Origin: Actinomycetes bacterium
Lineage (GTDB): Bacteria > Actinomycetota > Actinomycetes > Mycobacteriales > Mycobacteriaceae
Reading direction: 5' to 3'
Length of the DNA: 64,000 nucleotides
NCBI GenBank assembly: GCA_023461275.1
Contig: JAEYMI010000047.1
Coordinates: 1-64,000, forward strand
Numbering within the stretch: the first letter of the stretch is position 1; every line of letters starts with the position of its first letter. This document shows positions 36,594-47,255 of this stretch, piece after piece. Both the position numbers and the translations under genes were made by a program. The notes below the pieces were generated by a model. It was not told where the DNA came from, did not search any database, and worked only from the letters and a program-made list of their open reading frames with translations.

Positions 36594-38021
36594 TCACGCA
36601 CCCTTGAAGATCGCTCCGTCCTTCATGATCACGTCGAAGTTCTTGCCCGGGTCGGCGATGAGCTTGACGTCGGCGAGCGGATCGCCGTTGACCAGCAGCA
36701 GGTCGGCAAGCGCGCCGGTTTCGACGACGCCGAGCACACCCTGATACGGACTCCGAAGTCCGCTGAGCCCCAATAGCTGTGCGTTGTCATACGTGGCGAG
36801 TCGGATCAGTTCGGCAGCGCTGTACCACTCGGACAACGGCATCAGCATGGCGTTCTGCTGCGGGTTCAGGTCCGGGTCGAACAGGAAGTCGGTGCCCCAG
36901 GCCAGCTTCACGCCGGTGGCCTTCGCGGCCGGCCACACGAAGTCGTTGCCCTCGACGACCGGTGCGCGTTTGGCGATGCGCGCGGGGTCCATCTTGTCGT
37001 TATTGGGCACCAAATACTGTCCGCTGAGCCAGATCTCGCGCTCAGCCATCAGATCCAGCGTCGGTTGATCCAGGAGTTGGCCGTGTTCGATGCACAGCAC
37101 CCCCGCATCGACCGCTCGTCGTACCGATTTCGGTGTGTAGGCGTGCACCGTGACGTAGGTGTTCCAGTCCGACGCCGCGTCGACAGCAGCGGTCATCTCG
37201 GCGAGGGTGAACTGCGTGACGTCGACCGGATCGTAAGCCGACGACGTACCACCGCCCGCGGTCACCTTGAGCTGGCTCGCCCCCATCCGCAGGTTCTCGC
37301 GCGCGGCGGTCAGCACTTCCTCGACGCCGTCGACGATGAAGGTCGCGCCGACATCCTCGGCCCGCGAACGCTGACCGGTGAACTTGCGGGGCGGATCCTG
37401 CGGCAGTCGGAAGTCTCCATGTCCACCGGTCTGCGAGATCAACGCGCCCGACGGCCAGATCCGGGGACCCGGAGCGACACCCTTATCGATCGCCGCCTTG
37501 AGCGGGAAGATCGGACCGCCCATGTCACGCACCGAGGTGAAGCCACGCAGCAGCGTCTCACGTGCCGAGGTCAGGGCCGCCGAACCGTAGTATTCGAGCG
37601 AATTATCCGGATTCATGAGGTCAGCCATGGTGACGCTGCCGAACACCATGTGAACGTGATTGTCGATCAGTCCGGGCATCAGCGTGCGTCCGGCACCGTC
37701 GATCACAGTCGTCTGCGCATCGGCTTCCTGTCCCGGACCGATCGTCGAGATGATGTTCCCGCGAATCAGCACATCGGTCGGTTCGCCGAGCAAACCGGCA
37801 CGGACGTCCAAGACGCGCACATTCTTGAACAAAGTATCGGGCTTGGTTGGCTCGGCCGAGTCCGGCGCCTCGGCCCCCGAGCCATCAAATGGCTTGGCAC
37901 TCAGCATCATTGCCCCTACTGAAGCCAAACTGATCGTCGAGAGAAGAGTTCGGCCGAGGATGCGCTTGGGAAGATTACAAGCGCATCCTCGGGACCTGTG
38001 TTGTGCAGCCACTATCGCCAT
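36594..38021 (-). CDS. exported metal-dependent amidohydrolase
   Basis: About 475 residues from ATG 38021 (start uncertain; GTG 38012 sits better behind GAGG). A basic, then hydrophobic N-terminus (KRILGRTLLSTISLASVG) looks like a signal peptide or anchor, so the enzyme probably acts outside the cytosol. It is followed by the amidohydrolase TIM-barrel family: PGLIDNHVHM (HxH metal site), a QLKVTAGGG lysine region, TVHAYT and CIEHGQ histidines, and the WGTDF aspartate. The family includes imidazolonepropionase-like and Xaa-Pro dipeptidase-like hydrolases that cut cyclic amides or dipeptides; the substrate cannot be read from sequence. It is divergent from a dicarboxylate carrier gene, which may import a related compound. 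Confidence 0.85.
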   Translation of the reverse strand: MAIVAAQHRSRGCACNLPKRILGRTLLSTISLASVGAMMLSAKPFDGSGAEAPDSAEPTKPDTLFKNVRVLDVRAGLLGEPTDVLIRGNIISTIGPGQEADAQTTVIDGAGRTLMPGLIDNHVHMVFGSVTMADLMNPDNSLEYYGSAALTSARETLLRGFTSVRDMGGPIFPLKAAIDKGVAPGPRIWPSGALISQTGGHGDFRLPQDPPRKFTGQRSRAEDVGATFIVDGVEEVLTAARENLRMGASQLKVTAGGGTSSAYDPVDVTQFTLAEMTAAVDAASDWNTYVTVHAYTPKSVRRAVDAGVLCIEHGQLLDQPTLDLMAEREIWLSGQYLVPNNDKMDPARIAKRAPVVEGNDFVWPAAKATGVKLAWGTDFLFDPDLNPQQNAMLMPLSEWYSAAELIRLATYDNAQLLGLSGLRSPYQGVLGVVETGALADLLLVNGDPLADVKLIADPGKNFDVIMKDGAIFKGA

Positions 38022-38230
38022 CCTCAGAAGTCGGGGGAAAGAGGGGTACCCAGTCGCTTCCGAGCGTATCGGGCGATCAATCCATTGGACACACAATTCG
38101 ACAACCGAAAGACCGCCAATTGTGAATCCCGCGACCTTGACACGAACCCAGAGTCGATCGCATATCGTGAACCCGGCATTGTCAATGGCGAATACCGCCC
38201 CAGGCGGTACCGATAGCGAAGGAATCGGCG

Positions 38231-39585
38231 ATGTACACGCTGTATGTGATTGCGCAGATCGTACTGTTCATCGTCCCATTGGCCCTTGGCGCCAAGTACG
38301 GCCCGATGGCGCTGATCGGTATGTCGGGGGTATCGGTCTTCATCCTCGTCGAGTTCATGCGGCTGAGGCCGGCATCTCCGCCGCTGACCGCCATTTTCAT
38401 TATCCTGGCGGTGATCTCGGCGACGGCCGCGCTGAGCGCAGCAGGTGGAATGAGTTACCTGGTGGGCATTGCCGAGAAAACCCTACGCAGCCATCCCTCC
38501 CAGATCCCGATCGTGGGGCCGCTGGTGGTGTGGTTGTTCACCGTCATGTCGGGAACCGGCAACATCGCTTTCGCCCTCGTTCCGATCATGTACGAGGTCT
38601 CATACGGTGCGAAGATCCGGCCGGAGCGAATCCTGTCGACGCGACAACGGTGTCACAGCTCGCGCTGCTGGCGAGCCCGGTGGCCGCGGTGACCTATATC
38701 TTCCTCAACCTCACTGAGGGCCAAGGAAATTCGCTCGGCAAAACGCTCATGGTCACTGTTCCGAGCACGCTCATCGCCACGGTCCTGACATCGGTCATCA
38801 TGTCCAAATGGGGCAAGAATCTCGACGACGATCCGGAGTACCAGCGACGGCTGGCTGCCGGCGAGATCGAACCGTCCGCATCGTCGACCGAGCAGAGCGC
38901 CGAACGTGAACTGCCGCCGCGGGCGGCGTGGAGCGCCTACATCTTCCTTGGCGGCGTGATCGTCGGAGTGATTCTCGGCCTGGTTCAGCCGCTTCGGCCG
39001 TCGTACAGCAAGTCATTGGCTGACGGGAGCACGGTAGAGGCAACCGTCTCGATGTCCTTCCTGATCCCGATCATCATGTTCGCCGTCGCCGGCCTGATCA
39101 TGATCGTCTGCAAGATCAAGACCAAGGCGGTGCTCGAGGAGGAGATCATCGGCACGGGTCTGATCGCGGCATTGTTGCTCACCTCGGTTCCGGTGCTCGC
39201 CGGCACGATCTTCAACGACCACATGGACCAGATCGTCTCGTTCGTCAACAGCGCCATCGGGGTATCCGTGGTGCTCTTCGCCATCATCTTGTTCCTGCTG
39301 ACCGCTCTCATCCAGAGCCAGTCGGCAACCACCGCGATCATCGTCCCGGCGGCCTTGACCGCGGGGTTGGGCGTCGGACCGATGGCCGGCATGCTCGGTG
39401 CGACGGTGGGCAACAACCTTCTCGCGTCGATGAGCGGCCTGGGTCAGGCGTGCATCCTGACCGACAAGACCGGGTCCACCAAGCAGGGCTCGTTCCTGTT
39501 GAACGGCTCGTTCTTCCTACCCATGATGCTGTGCGCGGTGTTCTCCGTCGGGGCCGGCCTCGCGATCCAGCTGGTGGTCTACTGA
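38231..39585 (+). pseudogene. Dcu-type anaerobic C4-dicarboxylate carrier, frameshifted
   Basis: Two frames together give a full-length Dcu family protein (DcuA/DcuB, about 450 residues). The N-terminal frame starts at ATG 38231, with AAGGAA upstream. It reads through AAGGMSYLVGIAEKTLR and VMSGTGNIAFALVPIMYEV to KIRPER, then leaves the family. The homologous sequence resumes at about 38640 in another frame (TTVSQLALLASPVAAVTYIF) and continues to the stop at 39585. One lost base near 38630-38640 would explain it. Dcu carriers exchange fumarate, malate, aspartate and succinate across the membrane; about ten membrane segments are split between the frames. The rest is intact with no other lesion, so a sequencing error or a recent mutation are both possible. 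Confidence 0.75.
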
Positions 39586-39607
39586 CCTACCCGTCGAGCT
39601 CCCACGG

Positions 39608-39673
39608 GTTCGCGAGCGATCTGTTCGTTCGCGACTGATGCATCACTCGCGAACGACGACTTCGGGAGCGAAC
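39608..39673. repeat. 66-bp palindromic repeat, copy 1
   Basis: An imperfect palindrome centred exactly on TGATGCATCA (39636-39645). It has outer arms GTTCG...GAGCGAAC and inner arms around TTCGCGA/TCGCGAA. A second copy of the same length lies at 45595-45660. The two copies bracket the S10 ribosomal operon. Confidence 0.75.
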
Positions 39674-39710
39674 GTGTTTCCCGATTCACCGCGCCCCCTG
39701 CACCACGACA

Positions 39711-39747
39711 AAAGCGGCCCGCCCCGGAAACCGGGACGGGCCGCTTT
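39711..39747. terminator. bidirectional terminator between the dcu gene and the S10 operon
   Basis: AAAGCGGCCCG and CGGGCCGCTTT form an 11-bp stem, extended inward by the near-complementary CCCCGG/CCGGG. On the minus strand it lies 25 bp after the rpsQ stop and is followed by GCTTTTGTCG. On the plus strand it is followed by CTTTACG. It probably ends both convergent transcripts. Confidence 0.7.
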
Positions 39748-39771
39748 ACGCGAATCTCGTTGGGAGAAGCC

Positions 39772-40077
39772 TTACTTGGCCTTCTCCAGCACCTCGACGA
39801 GACGCCAGTGCTTGGTCGCCGACAGCGGGCGGGTCTCCATGATCCGCACGCGGTCGCCGATGCCGGCATCACCGTTCTCGTCGTGGGCCTTGACCTTCGA
39901 GGTGGTCCGGATGATCTTGCCGTACAGCGCGTGACGCTTACGATCCTCCAGCTCGACCACGATGGTCTTCTGCATCTTGTCGCTGACCACGTAACCGATC
40001 CGCTCCTTGCGGCTGTTACGGGTCTTGGTCTGCGACGATGCCTCTTGGGTCTCAGTCACTTTCTGGTCCTCACTCAT
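39772..40077 (-). CDS. rpsQ: 30S ribosomal protein S17
   Basis: S17 (101 residues) binds 16S rRNA in the small-subunit body. The family core starts GYVVSDKMQKTIVVELE and ends HWRLVEVLEKAK. The N-terminal Gln/Thr/Glu-rich 20 residues are typical of actinobacterial S17. The start overlaps the rpmC stop (ATGA). It is the last gene of the S10 operon here; a terminator hairpin follows 25 bp later, and the rplN-rplX-rplE block is not adjacent, as in other Mycobacteriales. Confidence 0.98.
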   Translation of the reverse strand: MSEDQKVTETQEASSQTKTRNSRKERIGYVVSDKMQKTIVVELEDRKRHALYGKIIRTTSKVKAHDENGDAGIGDRVRIMETRPLSATKHWRLVEVLEKAK

Positions 40078-40307
40078 GCGTCTTCACCGTCCGGTCCCGA
40101 CGCCAGGCCCAGCTCGCGCTCACGCATCACGGTGTAGATCCGCGCGATCTCGCGACGCACGGTCCGCAGCCGACGATTGTTGTCGAGCTGGCCGGTGGCC
40201 ATCTGGAAACGAAGGTTGAACAGCTCTTCCTTCGACTCTTTCAGGCGGTCAACCAGATCGGCGTCATTGAGCTCACGCAGCTCGTTCGCAGCAACTCCGA
40301 GTGCCAT
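40074..40307 (-). CDS. rpmC: 50S ribosomal protein L29
   Basis: L29 (77 residues) is a two-helix protein near the peptide exit tunnel. It matches the family pattern ELRELNDADLVDRLKESKEELFNLRFQ followed by ARIYTVMRERE (key residues ELFNLRFQ and the final RRELA-like helix). Its ATG shares one base with the rplP stop (TGATG), so translation is coupled. A short acidic C-terminal tail follows. Confidence 0.98.
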   Translation of the reverse strand: MALGVAANELRELNDADLVDRLKESKEELFNLRFQMATGQLDNNRRLRTVRREIARIYTVMRERELGLASGPDGEDA

Positions 40308-40723
40308 CAGAACTGCTCCTCTCTGGTCACGATCCGGGTCTTGATGGGGAGCTTGTGCTGCGCGCGGCGCAGGGCCTCGCGAGCAGTCTGCTCATCGGGG
40401 TAGGTCATCTCGAACAGCACGCGGCCCGGCTTGACCGGGGCCACCCACCACTCCGGCGAACCCTTACCGGAACCCATGCGGGTTTCGGCAGGCTTCTTGG
40501 TCAGCGGACGGTCGGGGAAGATGTTGATCCACACCTTGCCGCCACGCTTGATGTGCCGGTTGATGGCGATACGAGCGGACTCGATCTGCCGGTTGGTGAT
40601 GTAGGCACTCTCCAGGGCCTGGATGCCGAAGTCACCGAAGGTGACCTTGGTTCCGCCCTTGGCCTGACCCTTCAGGCTGGGGTGGTGCTGCTTGCGGTGC
40701 TTGACCCGTCGAGGAATCAACAT
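40307..40723 (-). CDS. rplP: 50S ribosomal protein L16
   Basis: L16 (138 residues) organises 23S rRNA near the A site and the peptidyl transferase centre. It has the invariant start MLIPRRVKHRKQHHP, a GKGSPEWWVAPVKPGR block and a C-terminal HKLPIKTRIV. It begins 3 bases after the rpsC stop. Confidence 0.99.
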   Translation of the reverse strand: MLIPRRVKHRKQHHPSLKGQAKGGTKVTFGDFGIQALESAYITNRQIESARIAINRHIKRGGKVWINIFPDRPLTKKPAETRMGSGKGSPEWWVAPVKPGRVLFEMTYPDEQTAREALRRAQHKLPIKTRIVTREEQF

Positions 40724-40726
40724 GGC

Positions 40727-41593
40727 CTAGCCCTCCTGGTTCCCCTGCGCGGACGCAGGTTCGGTAGCGGCACCGGCGTCGACCGTGACCACAGCGGAGG
40801 CAGCCTCGGCTGCGCGTCCCGCTTCGGTGCTCGTCCCGGTGGTACCCGAGGCACCACTGCGACGCGGCCGGCTGGGCCGGCGCGGACGACGGTCCTCGGC
40901 GGCGGGTGCGGCTGCGGACAGCTCACGACGGCCGCCGACGATGTCGCCCTTGTAGATCCACACCTTCACGCCGATCCGGCCGAAGGTGGTCTTGGCTTCG
41001 TAGAGTCCGTAGTCGATGTCGGCGCGCAGCGTATGCAGCGGCACGCGTCCCTCGCGGTAGAACTCACTGCGGCTCATTTCTGCGCCGCCGAGGCGACCCG
41101 AGCACTGTACCCGGATGCCCTTCACGTTCGGCTGCCGCATCGCCGACTGGATCGCCTTGCGCATCGCGCGGCGGAAGGCCACACGGTTGCTCAGCTGCTC
41201 AGCGACGCCCTGGGCCACCAGCTGGGCCTCAGACTCGGCGTTCTTCACCTCGAGGATGTTCAGCTGCACCTGCTTACCGGTGAGCTTCTCCAGGCGAGCG
41301 CGGATCACGTCGGCCGACGCACCGCGACGACCGATGACGATGCCGGGGCGTGCGGTGTGGATGTCGACGCGAACCCGGTCACGGGTGCGCTCGATCTCCA
41401 CCTTCGCAATGCCGGCACGATCGAGCTCGATCGGACGCGACTCGCCCTTGACCCGGATGGGCTCCGAGAGGAGCTTGCGGATCTCGACGTCTTCCTTCAC
41501 GTACTCCGAATACTGCTTGTCGGCGTACCAACGCGACTTCCAGTCGGTGGTGATGCCCAGACGGAAGCCGTGGGGGTTGATTTTCTGGCCCAC
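40727..41593 (-). CDS. rpsC: 30S ribosomal protein S3
   Basis: S3 (288 residues, GTG start 41593) forms part of the mRNA entry site. It shows MGQKINPHGFRLG, a KH domain with GRRGASAD, and the C-terminal domain ending in IGVKVWIYKG. After about residue 215 it has a long low-complexity Ala/Arg/Pro/Glu tail, as in other high-GC actinobacteria. The gap to rplV is 2 bases. Confidence 0.99.
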   Translation of the reverse strand: MGQKINPHGFRLGITTDWKSRWYADKQYSEYVKEDVEIRKLLSEPIRVKGESRPIELDRAGIAKVEIERTRDRVRVDIHTARPGIVIGRRGASADVIRARLEKLTGKQVQLNILEVKNAESEAQLVAQGVAEQLSNRVAFRRAMRKAIQSAMRQPNVKGIRVQCSGRLGGAEMSRSEFYREGRVPLHTLRADIDYGLYEAKTTFGRIGVKVWIYKGDIVGGRRELSAAAPAAEDRRPRRPSRPRRSGASGTTGTSTEAGRAAEAASAVVTVDAGAATEPASAQGNQEG

Positions 41594-41595
41594 TA

Positions 41596-42006
41596 TCAGG
41601 CTCCCTTCTTCTTCGGCTGACGCGACCGGCCACTTCCGGCGGCGGCCTTCTCGGGAAGGCTCTCCACGATCACCGTGATGTGGCTGCTGCGCTTGCGGAT
41701 ACGGAACGCACGACCCTGCGCACGCGGCTGGAACCGCTTGAGGGTCGCACCCTCGTCGGCGAAGGCCTGCGAGACGATCAGGGTCCGGCGATCCAGGCCC
41801 TGATTGTTCTCGGCGTTCGCGGCCGCCGAGGCGACCACCTTGTAGACGGGCTCGCTCGCCGACTGCGGGGCGAACCGCAGGATGTCGAGGGCTTCGTCGA
41901 CGCTCTTGCCGCGGATCAGTTCGATCACGCGACGCGCCTTCATCGGCGTCACGCGCACGTGGCGCGCAACGGCCTTGGCTGTCGGATTATCGGTGTGAGT
42001 ACTCAT
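41596..42006 (-). CDS. rplV: 50S ribosomal protein L22
   Basis: L22 (136 residues) lines the exit tunnel and touches all 23S rRNA domains. Family signatures are KARRVIELIRGKSVDEAL and the tunnel loop before SSHITVIVES. The C-terminus is Lys/Arg/Pro-rich (RQPKKKGA). The gene begins 2 bases after the rpsS stop. Confidence 0.99.
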   Translation of the reverse strand: MSTHTDNPTAKAVARHVRVTPMKARRVIELIRGKSVDEALDILRFAPQSASEPVYKVVASAAANAENNQGLDRRTLIVSQAFADEGATLKRFQPRAQGRAFRIRKRSSHITVIVESLPEKAAAGSGRSRQPKKKGA

Positions 42007-42008
42007 GG

Positions 42009-42290
42009 TTACCGGCGCTTCGCTTTCCGGTCATCCTTGATGTGACCCTTGAAGGTGCGAGTGGGCGCGAACTCGCCCAGCTTGTGCCCGACCATGTTGT
42101 CCGAGATGAACACCGGCACGTGCTTGCGACCGTCGTGGACGGCGAAGGTGTGACCGATGAAATCGGGGATGATGGTCGAACGACGCGACCAGGTCTTGAT
42201 GACCTGCTTGGTGCCCTTTTCGTTCTGGGCGTCCACCTTCGCAAGGAGGTGGTCGTCGACGAACGGGCCTTTCTTGAGGCTGCGTGGCAT
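42009..42290 (-). CDS. rpsS: 30S ribosomal protein S19
   Basis: S19 (93 residues) sits in the 30S head near the decoding site. The signature starts MPRSLKKGPFVDDHL and continues WSRRSTIIPDFIGHTFAVHDG. It follows rplB by 18 bp. Confidence 0.99.
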   Translation of the reverse strand: MPRSLKKGPFVDDHLLAKVDAQNEKGTKQVIKTWSRRSTIIPDFIGHTFAVHDGRKHVPVFISDNMVGHKLGEFAPTRTFKGHIKDDRKAKRR

Positions 42291-42308
42291 TCTCTAACTC
42301 CTCCCTGC

Positions 42309-43145
<837 letters not shown>

Positions 43146-43177
43146 AGTGTGTGAGTCCCTCTACTTTCGAGTCCCGG

Positions 43178-43483
43178 TCAGCTGACCGAGCCTCCGAAGA
43201 TCTCGATGGGCTTGCTGCCGTCGGCGAGCGTCACGATCGCGCGCTTGGTGGCCTTGCGCTGGCCGTAACCGAAGCGGGTGCGCTTGCGCTTGCCCTGACG
43301 GTTGGCGGTGTTGACGCTGGTCACGGTCACGTCGAAGATCTTCTCGATCGCGATCTTGATCTGGGTCTTGTTCGACTCCGGGTGCACGAGGAACGTGTAG
43401 ACGTTGTCCTCGATGAGCCCGTAGCTCTTCTCCGAGATCACCGGCGCCAGGATGATGTCACGCGGGTCTGCCTGCGTAGCCAT
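43178..43483 (-). CDS. rplW: 50S ribosomal protein L23
   Basis: L23 (101 residues) lies at the tunnel exit and is the docking site for SRP and trigger factor. The pattern includes IILAPVISEKSYGLIED and a KKRTRFGYGQRK-like loop (here GKRKRTRFGYG). It starts 1 base after the rplD stop region, so it is tightly coupled to it. Confidence 0.98.
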   Translation of the reverse strand: MATQADPRDIILAPVISEKSYGLIEDNVYTFLVHPESNKTQIKIAIEKIFDVTVTSVNTANRQGKRKRTRFGYGQRKATKRAIVTLADGSKPIEIFGGSVS

Positions 43484-43484
43484 C

Positions 43485-44159
43485 TCAGGCCTCCTCTGTC
43501 TGCGTGGCGGTCTTGGTGTTACCGGCGATGAACGCGTTGAGCGTCTCGACGCTGAACACCAGTTCGTCCGAATCGAGGACGTCGTAGGTGTTGAGCTGAT
43601 CGGGAGCGATCGGCAGCACGTTCTTCAGGTTGGCAACGCTCTTCCAGGCGGTCAGGTCCTCGCGGCCCAGGACCACCAGGAACTTACGACGCTCGGACAG
43701 GCTCTCCAGGAACAGCCGAGCGGTCTTCGTCGACGGCTCCTGGCCGGCGATGAGCTCGGTGATCACGTGGATGCGCTCGTTGCGTGCACGGTCGGAGAGG
43801 GCTCCGCGCAGTGCGGCGGCCTTCATCTTCTTGTTCACGCGCTGGGTGTAGTCGCGCGGCTGCGGACCGTGCACCACGCCACCACCGGTGAACTGCGGTG
43901 CGCGGGTCGAACCCTGACGGGCGCGACCGGTGCCCTTCTGCCGGTACGGCTTGGCGCCACCGCCGCGGACCTCGCCGCGGGTCTTGGTGGCGTGCGTGCC
44001 CTGGCGTGCGGCGGCCTGCTGGGCCACCACAACCTGGTGCATCAACGCGATGTTGGCCGGGGCGTCGAAGATCTCGGCGGGCAGATCAACGGTTCCGTTG
44101 GTCTTGCCGTCGGCGGTCTTGACGTCCAGCGTCAGCTTTGTACTCGTTTCGGTGCTCAC
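43485..44159 (-). CDS. rplD: 50S ribosomal protein L4
   Basis: L4 (224 residues, GTG start 44159) binds 23S rRNA domain I and lines the tunnel. Family signatures are GTHATKTRGEVRGGGAKPYRQKGTGRAR around residues 54-80 (key residues RGGG, KPYRQKGTGRAR). The GTG overlaps the rplC TGA (GTGA). In E. coli, L4 represses this operon; whether it does so here cannot be seen. Confidence 0.98.
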   Translation of the reverse strand: MSTETSTKLTLDVKTADGKTNGTVDLPAEIFDAPANIALMHQVVVAQQAAARQGTHATKTRGEVRGGGAKPYRQKGTGRARQGSTRAPQFTGGGVVHGPQPRDYTQRVNKKMKAAALRGALSDRARNERIHVITELIAGQEPSTKTARLFLESLSERRKFLVVLGREDLTAWKSVANLKNVLPIAPDQLNTYDVLDSDELVFSVETLNAFIAGNTKTATQTEEA

Positions 44160-44815
44160 TTGTCGGCACCACCCTTCACTGCGTCACGGACGACGACGAT
44201 GCCGCCCTTGCGACCCGGGATTGCTCCCTTGATCAGCAGCAGGCCGGCCTCAGCGTCCACCTTGTGAACGGTGAGGTTCTGCGTCGTCACCTTGTCGTTG
44301 CCCATCCGGCCGGCCATGCGCATGCCCTTGAACACGCGACCCGGGGTGGCGCAGCCACCGATCGAGCCGGGTGCGCGGTGCACGCGGTGCGCGCCGTGGC
44401 TGGCGCCGAGACCGGAGAAGCCGTGACGCTTCATCGGGCCGGCGAAGCCCTTGCCCTTGGAGGTGCCGGTCACGTCGACCAGTGCACCGTCGGCGAAGAT
44501 GTCGGCCGACAGCTCCTGGCCGACCTCGAACTCGCCGGCGTCGGCGACACGGATCTCCGCGACGTGACGACGCGGCGTGACGCCGGCCTTGGCGAACTGC
44601 CCGGCGACGGGCTTGTTCACCTTGCGGGGGTCGATCGCACCGAAGGCGAGCTGAACGGCGGTGTAGCCGTCGCGCTCCGCGGTACGGATCTGAGTGATCA
44701 CGTTCTGTCCGGTCTGGATAACGGTGACCGGAACAACGCGGTTGTTCTCGTCGAAGACCTGGGTCATGCCGAGCTTGGTGCCCAGAATTCCCTTGGTCGC
44801 GCTCTGATTAGCCAT
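44156..44815 (-). CDS. rplC: 50S ribosomal protein L3
   Basis: L3 (219 residues) initiates 50S assembly. It shows GILGTKLGMTQVFDE at the start and the loop GKGFAGPMKRHGFSG near residue 120. It is separated from rpsJ by 20 bp. Confidence 0.99.
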   Translation of the reverse strand: MANQSATKGILGTKLGMTQVFDENNRVVPVTVIQTGQNVITQIRTAERDGYTAVQLAFGAIDPRKVNKPVAGQFAKAGVTPRRHVAEIRVADAGEFEVGQELSADIFADGALVDVTGTSKGKGFAGPMKRHGFSGLGASHGAHRVHRAPGSIGGCATPGRVFKGMRMAGRMGNDKVTTQNLTVHKVDAEAGLLLIKGAIPGRKGGIVVVRDAVKGGADK

Positions 44816-44835
44816 GATTGTTTTTCGCCCCCGTC

Positions 44836-45141
44836 CTACTGGATGTTGACGTCGACGCTGGCCGGGAGGTCGATGCGCATGAGCGCGTCGACGGTCTTCG
44901 GCGTCGGGTCGAGGATGTCGATGAGTCGCTTGTGTGTACGCATCTCGAAGTGCTCGCGGCTGTCCTTGTACTTATGCGGCGAGCGGATAACGCAGTACAC
45001 GTTCTTCTCGGTGGGCAACGGCACCGGGCCGACGACGCGTGCACCCGTACGGGTCACGGTCTCCACGATCTTGCGCGCCGAAGCGTCGATAGCCTCGTGG
45101 TCGTAGGCCTTGAGCCTGATGCGGATCTTCTGTCCCGCCAC
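44836..45141 (-). CDS. rpsJ: 30S ribosomal protein S10
   Basis: S10 (101 residues) is the first gene of the operon; it is also the NusG/NusE partner in transcription-translation coupling. I place the start at GTG 45141 (VAGQKIRIRLKAYDHEAID), preceded by AAGAGGA; the open frame extends further upstream, but the family starts here. It has LPTEKNVYCVIRSPHKYKDSR and ends PASVDVNIQ. Confidence 0.99.
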   Translation of the reverse strand: MAGQKIRIRLKAYDHEAIDASARKIVETVTRTGARVVGPVPLPTEKNVYCVIRSPHKYKDSREHFEMRTHKRLIDILDPTPKTVDALMRIDLPASVDVNIQ

Positions 45142-45357
45142 GCTGTGTCCTCTTCCGTCAGTTGTTCTCGACGACAAACACCGCGTGACCGGGGCAGCCC
45201 ACATGGGGCTCCGACTGCCAAATCGTCGGCGGGCACATGACCACCCGAGTGAGATTCGGGGATCGACGCTGTTCATCTGTCGTTGTACGTTGGCTCGACG
45301 GTGTCGAGCCGGCTGTTGCTCCGGGTTTGTCCGGCACCCGCGGTCGGGCGTGTCGTG

Positions 45358-45386
45358 GCCGTACTTCTGAGCAAACCGTTTTACAA
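45358..45386 (-). promoter_or_regulatory. candidate S10 operon promoter
   Basis: On the minus strand, TTGTAA (45386-45381) and TACGGC (45363-45358) are spaced by exactly 17 bp. This fits a housekeeping sigma site of moderate quality. Transcription would start near 45351, about 210 nt before rpsJ. Confidence 0.4.
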
Positions 45387-45594
45387 CAGATTGATTCAGG
45401 GCACGCGTTACACGCCCATCCCCCGTAACCGGGACTGGGAGTCATTCACCTGATCGTGCAGCAGACCTCTTGACATGCAAGAACCTGCGTACGCCGCTCA
45501 AGGCAACCCGACAAGTATGCACCAGGTCGGGGGCTCGATCCAAATCCTGGTCGGATGTGGGGTACCGACCGGTTCGTCGCTCCGGCCGACACCC

Positions 45595-45660
45595 GTTCGC
45601 TCGCGATGTCGTCGTCCGCTCGTGATGCATCAATCGCGAACGACCACATCGGGAGCGAAC
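45595..45660. repeat. 66-bp palindromic repeat, copy 2
   Basis: Same length and same exact centre (TGATGCATCA, 45623-45632) as the copy at 39608. The right arm is nearly identical (TCGCGAACGACCACATCGGGAGCGAAC here). It lies just upstream of the S10 promoter and directly after the tautomerase gene end. Confidence 0.75.
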
Positions 45661-45675
45661 GGATTCAGCGCCGGC

Positions 45676-46104
45676 TCAGCCTGCGGCCTTCGCGATCTCC
45701 GCGCGTGCCGCAGCAACCAACTCCTCGTTGGTGTGCGCGTGTCCCCACAGCCCCCAGCCGCCGGGCACCGCCTCGGTGAGCAGCACCCACGTCCGGTCGG
45801 CGAGCGAGTCGTCGGCCGCTGCCCGCACCACCAGATCGGTGAGCTGGGCGACCACAGCCAGCTGCTGCTCGCGGGTGAGCGCGCCGGCGTTGGTCAGGAC
45901 CTGGACGCGGACGTGATGGGCGTTGCCGGTCACGTCGGCGAACGAACCCGACGGCAAATCGTGCACGAAGGCCGCGGTGTTATCGCGGAACATCGAGATG
46001 TCCGGGACTCCTTCGACGGTCATCACCGTCTTGGCGGCGTCGGCGGCGAGCTGCGCGGTGTCGGCGAACGTTCCGGCAGGTGCGTAGATATCGATCATGG
46101 GCAT
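45676..46104 (-). CDS. tautomerase family protein
   Basis: Protein of 142 residues beginning MPMIDIYAPAG, so removal of Met exposes the N-terminal proline that serves as the catalytic base in the 4-oxalocrotonate tautomerase superfamily. AAAGGAG lies upstream of the ATG. The length is about twice that of the 62-residue 4-OT subunit, which fits a fused or cis-CaaD/MSAD-like single-chain form. It is the third gene of a TetR-divergent operon with an alpha/beta hydrolase and an aldo-keto reductase, which suggests a small detoxification or catabolic set. The substrate is unknown. Confidence 0.8.
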   Translation of the reverse strand: MPMIDIYAPAGTFADTAQLAADAAKTVMTVEGVPDISMFRDNTAAFVHDLPSGSFADVTGNAHHVRVQVLTNAGALTREQQLAVVAQLTDLVVRAAADDSLADRTWVLLTEAVPGGWGLWGHAHTNEELVAAARAEIAKAAG

Positions 46105-46146
46105 GGCGATTCTCCTTTGGTTGTTCTGGGTCGTAGCGAGTTCGGG

Positions 46147-47223
<1,077 letters not shown>

Positions 47224-47255
47224 GGTGTTAGCTCCGATCACTGACAGTAGGTGAT

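Larger units (their letters stand above)
45142..45675 (-). other. S10 operon leader and promoter region, no gene called
   Basis: The stretch between rpsJ and the tautomerase stop contains a likely S10 promoter (45358-45386), a leader of roughly 210 nt and one 66-bp palindromic repeat (45595-45660). No credible coding sequence is seen; open frames in it lack start signals and family resemblance. Confidence 0.55.

Noticed and set aside
37660..38230. N-terminal extension of the Dcu carrier frame before 38231
   Set aside because: It is antisense to the amidohydrolase gene and shows no transporter homology. The family N-terminus is in the frame starting at 38231.
45468..45473. TTGACA on the plus strand as a -35 box
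   Set aside because: No -10 box at 16-18 bp and no plus-strand gene follows.
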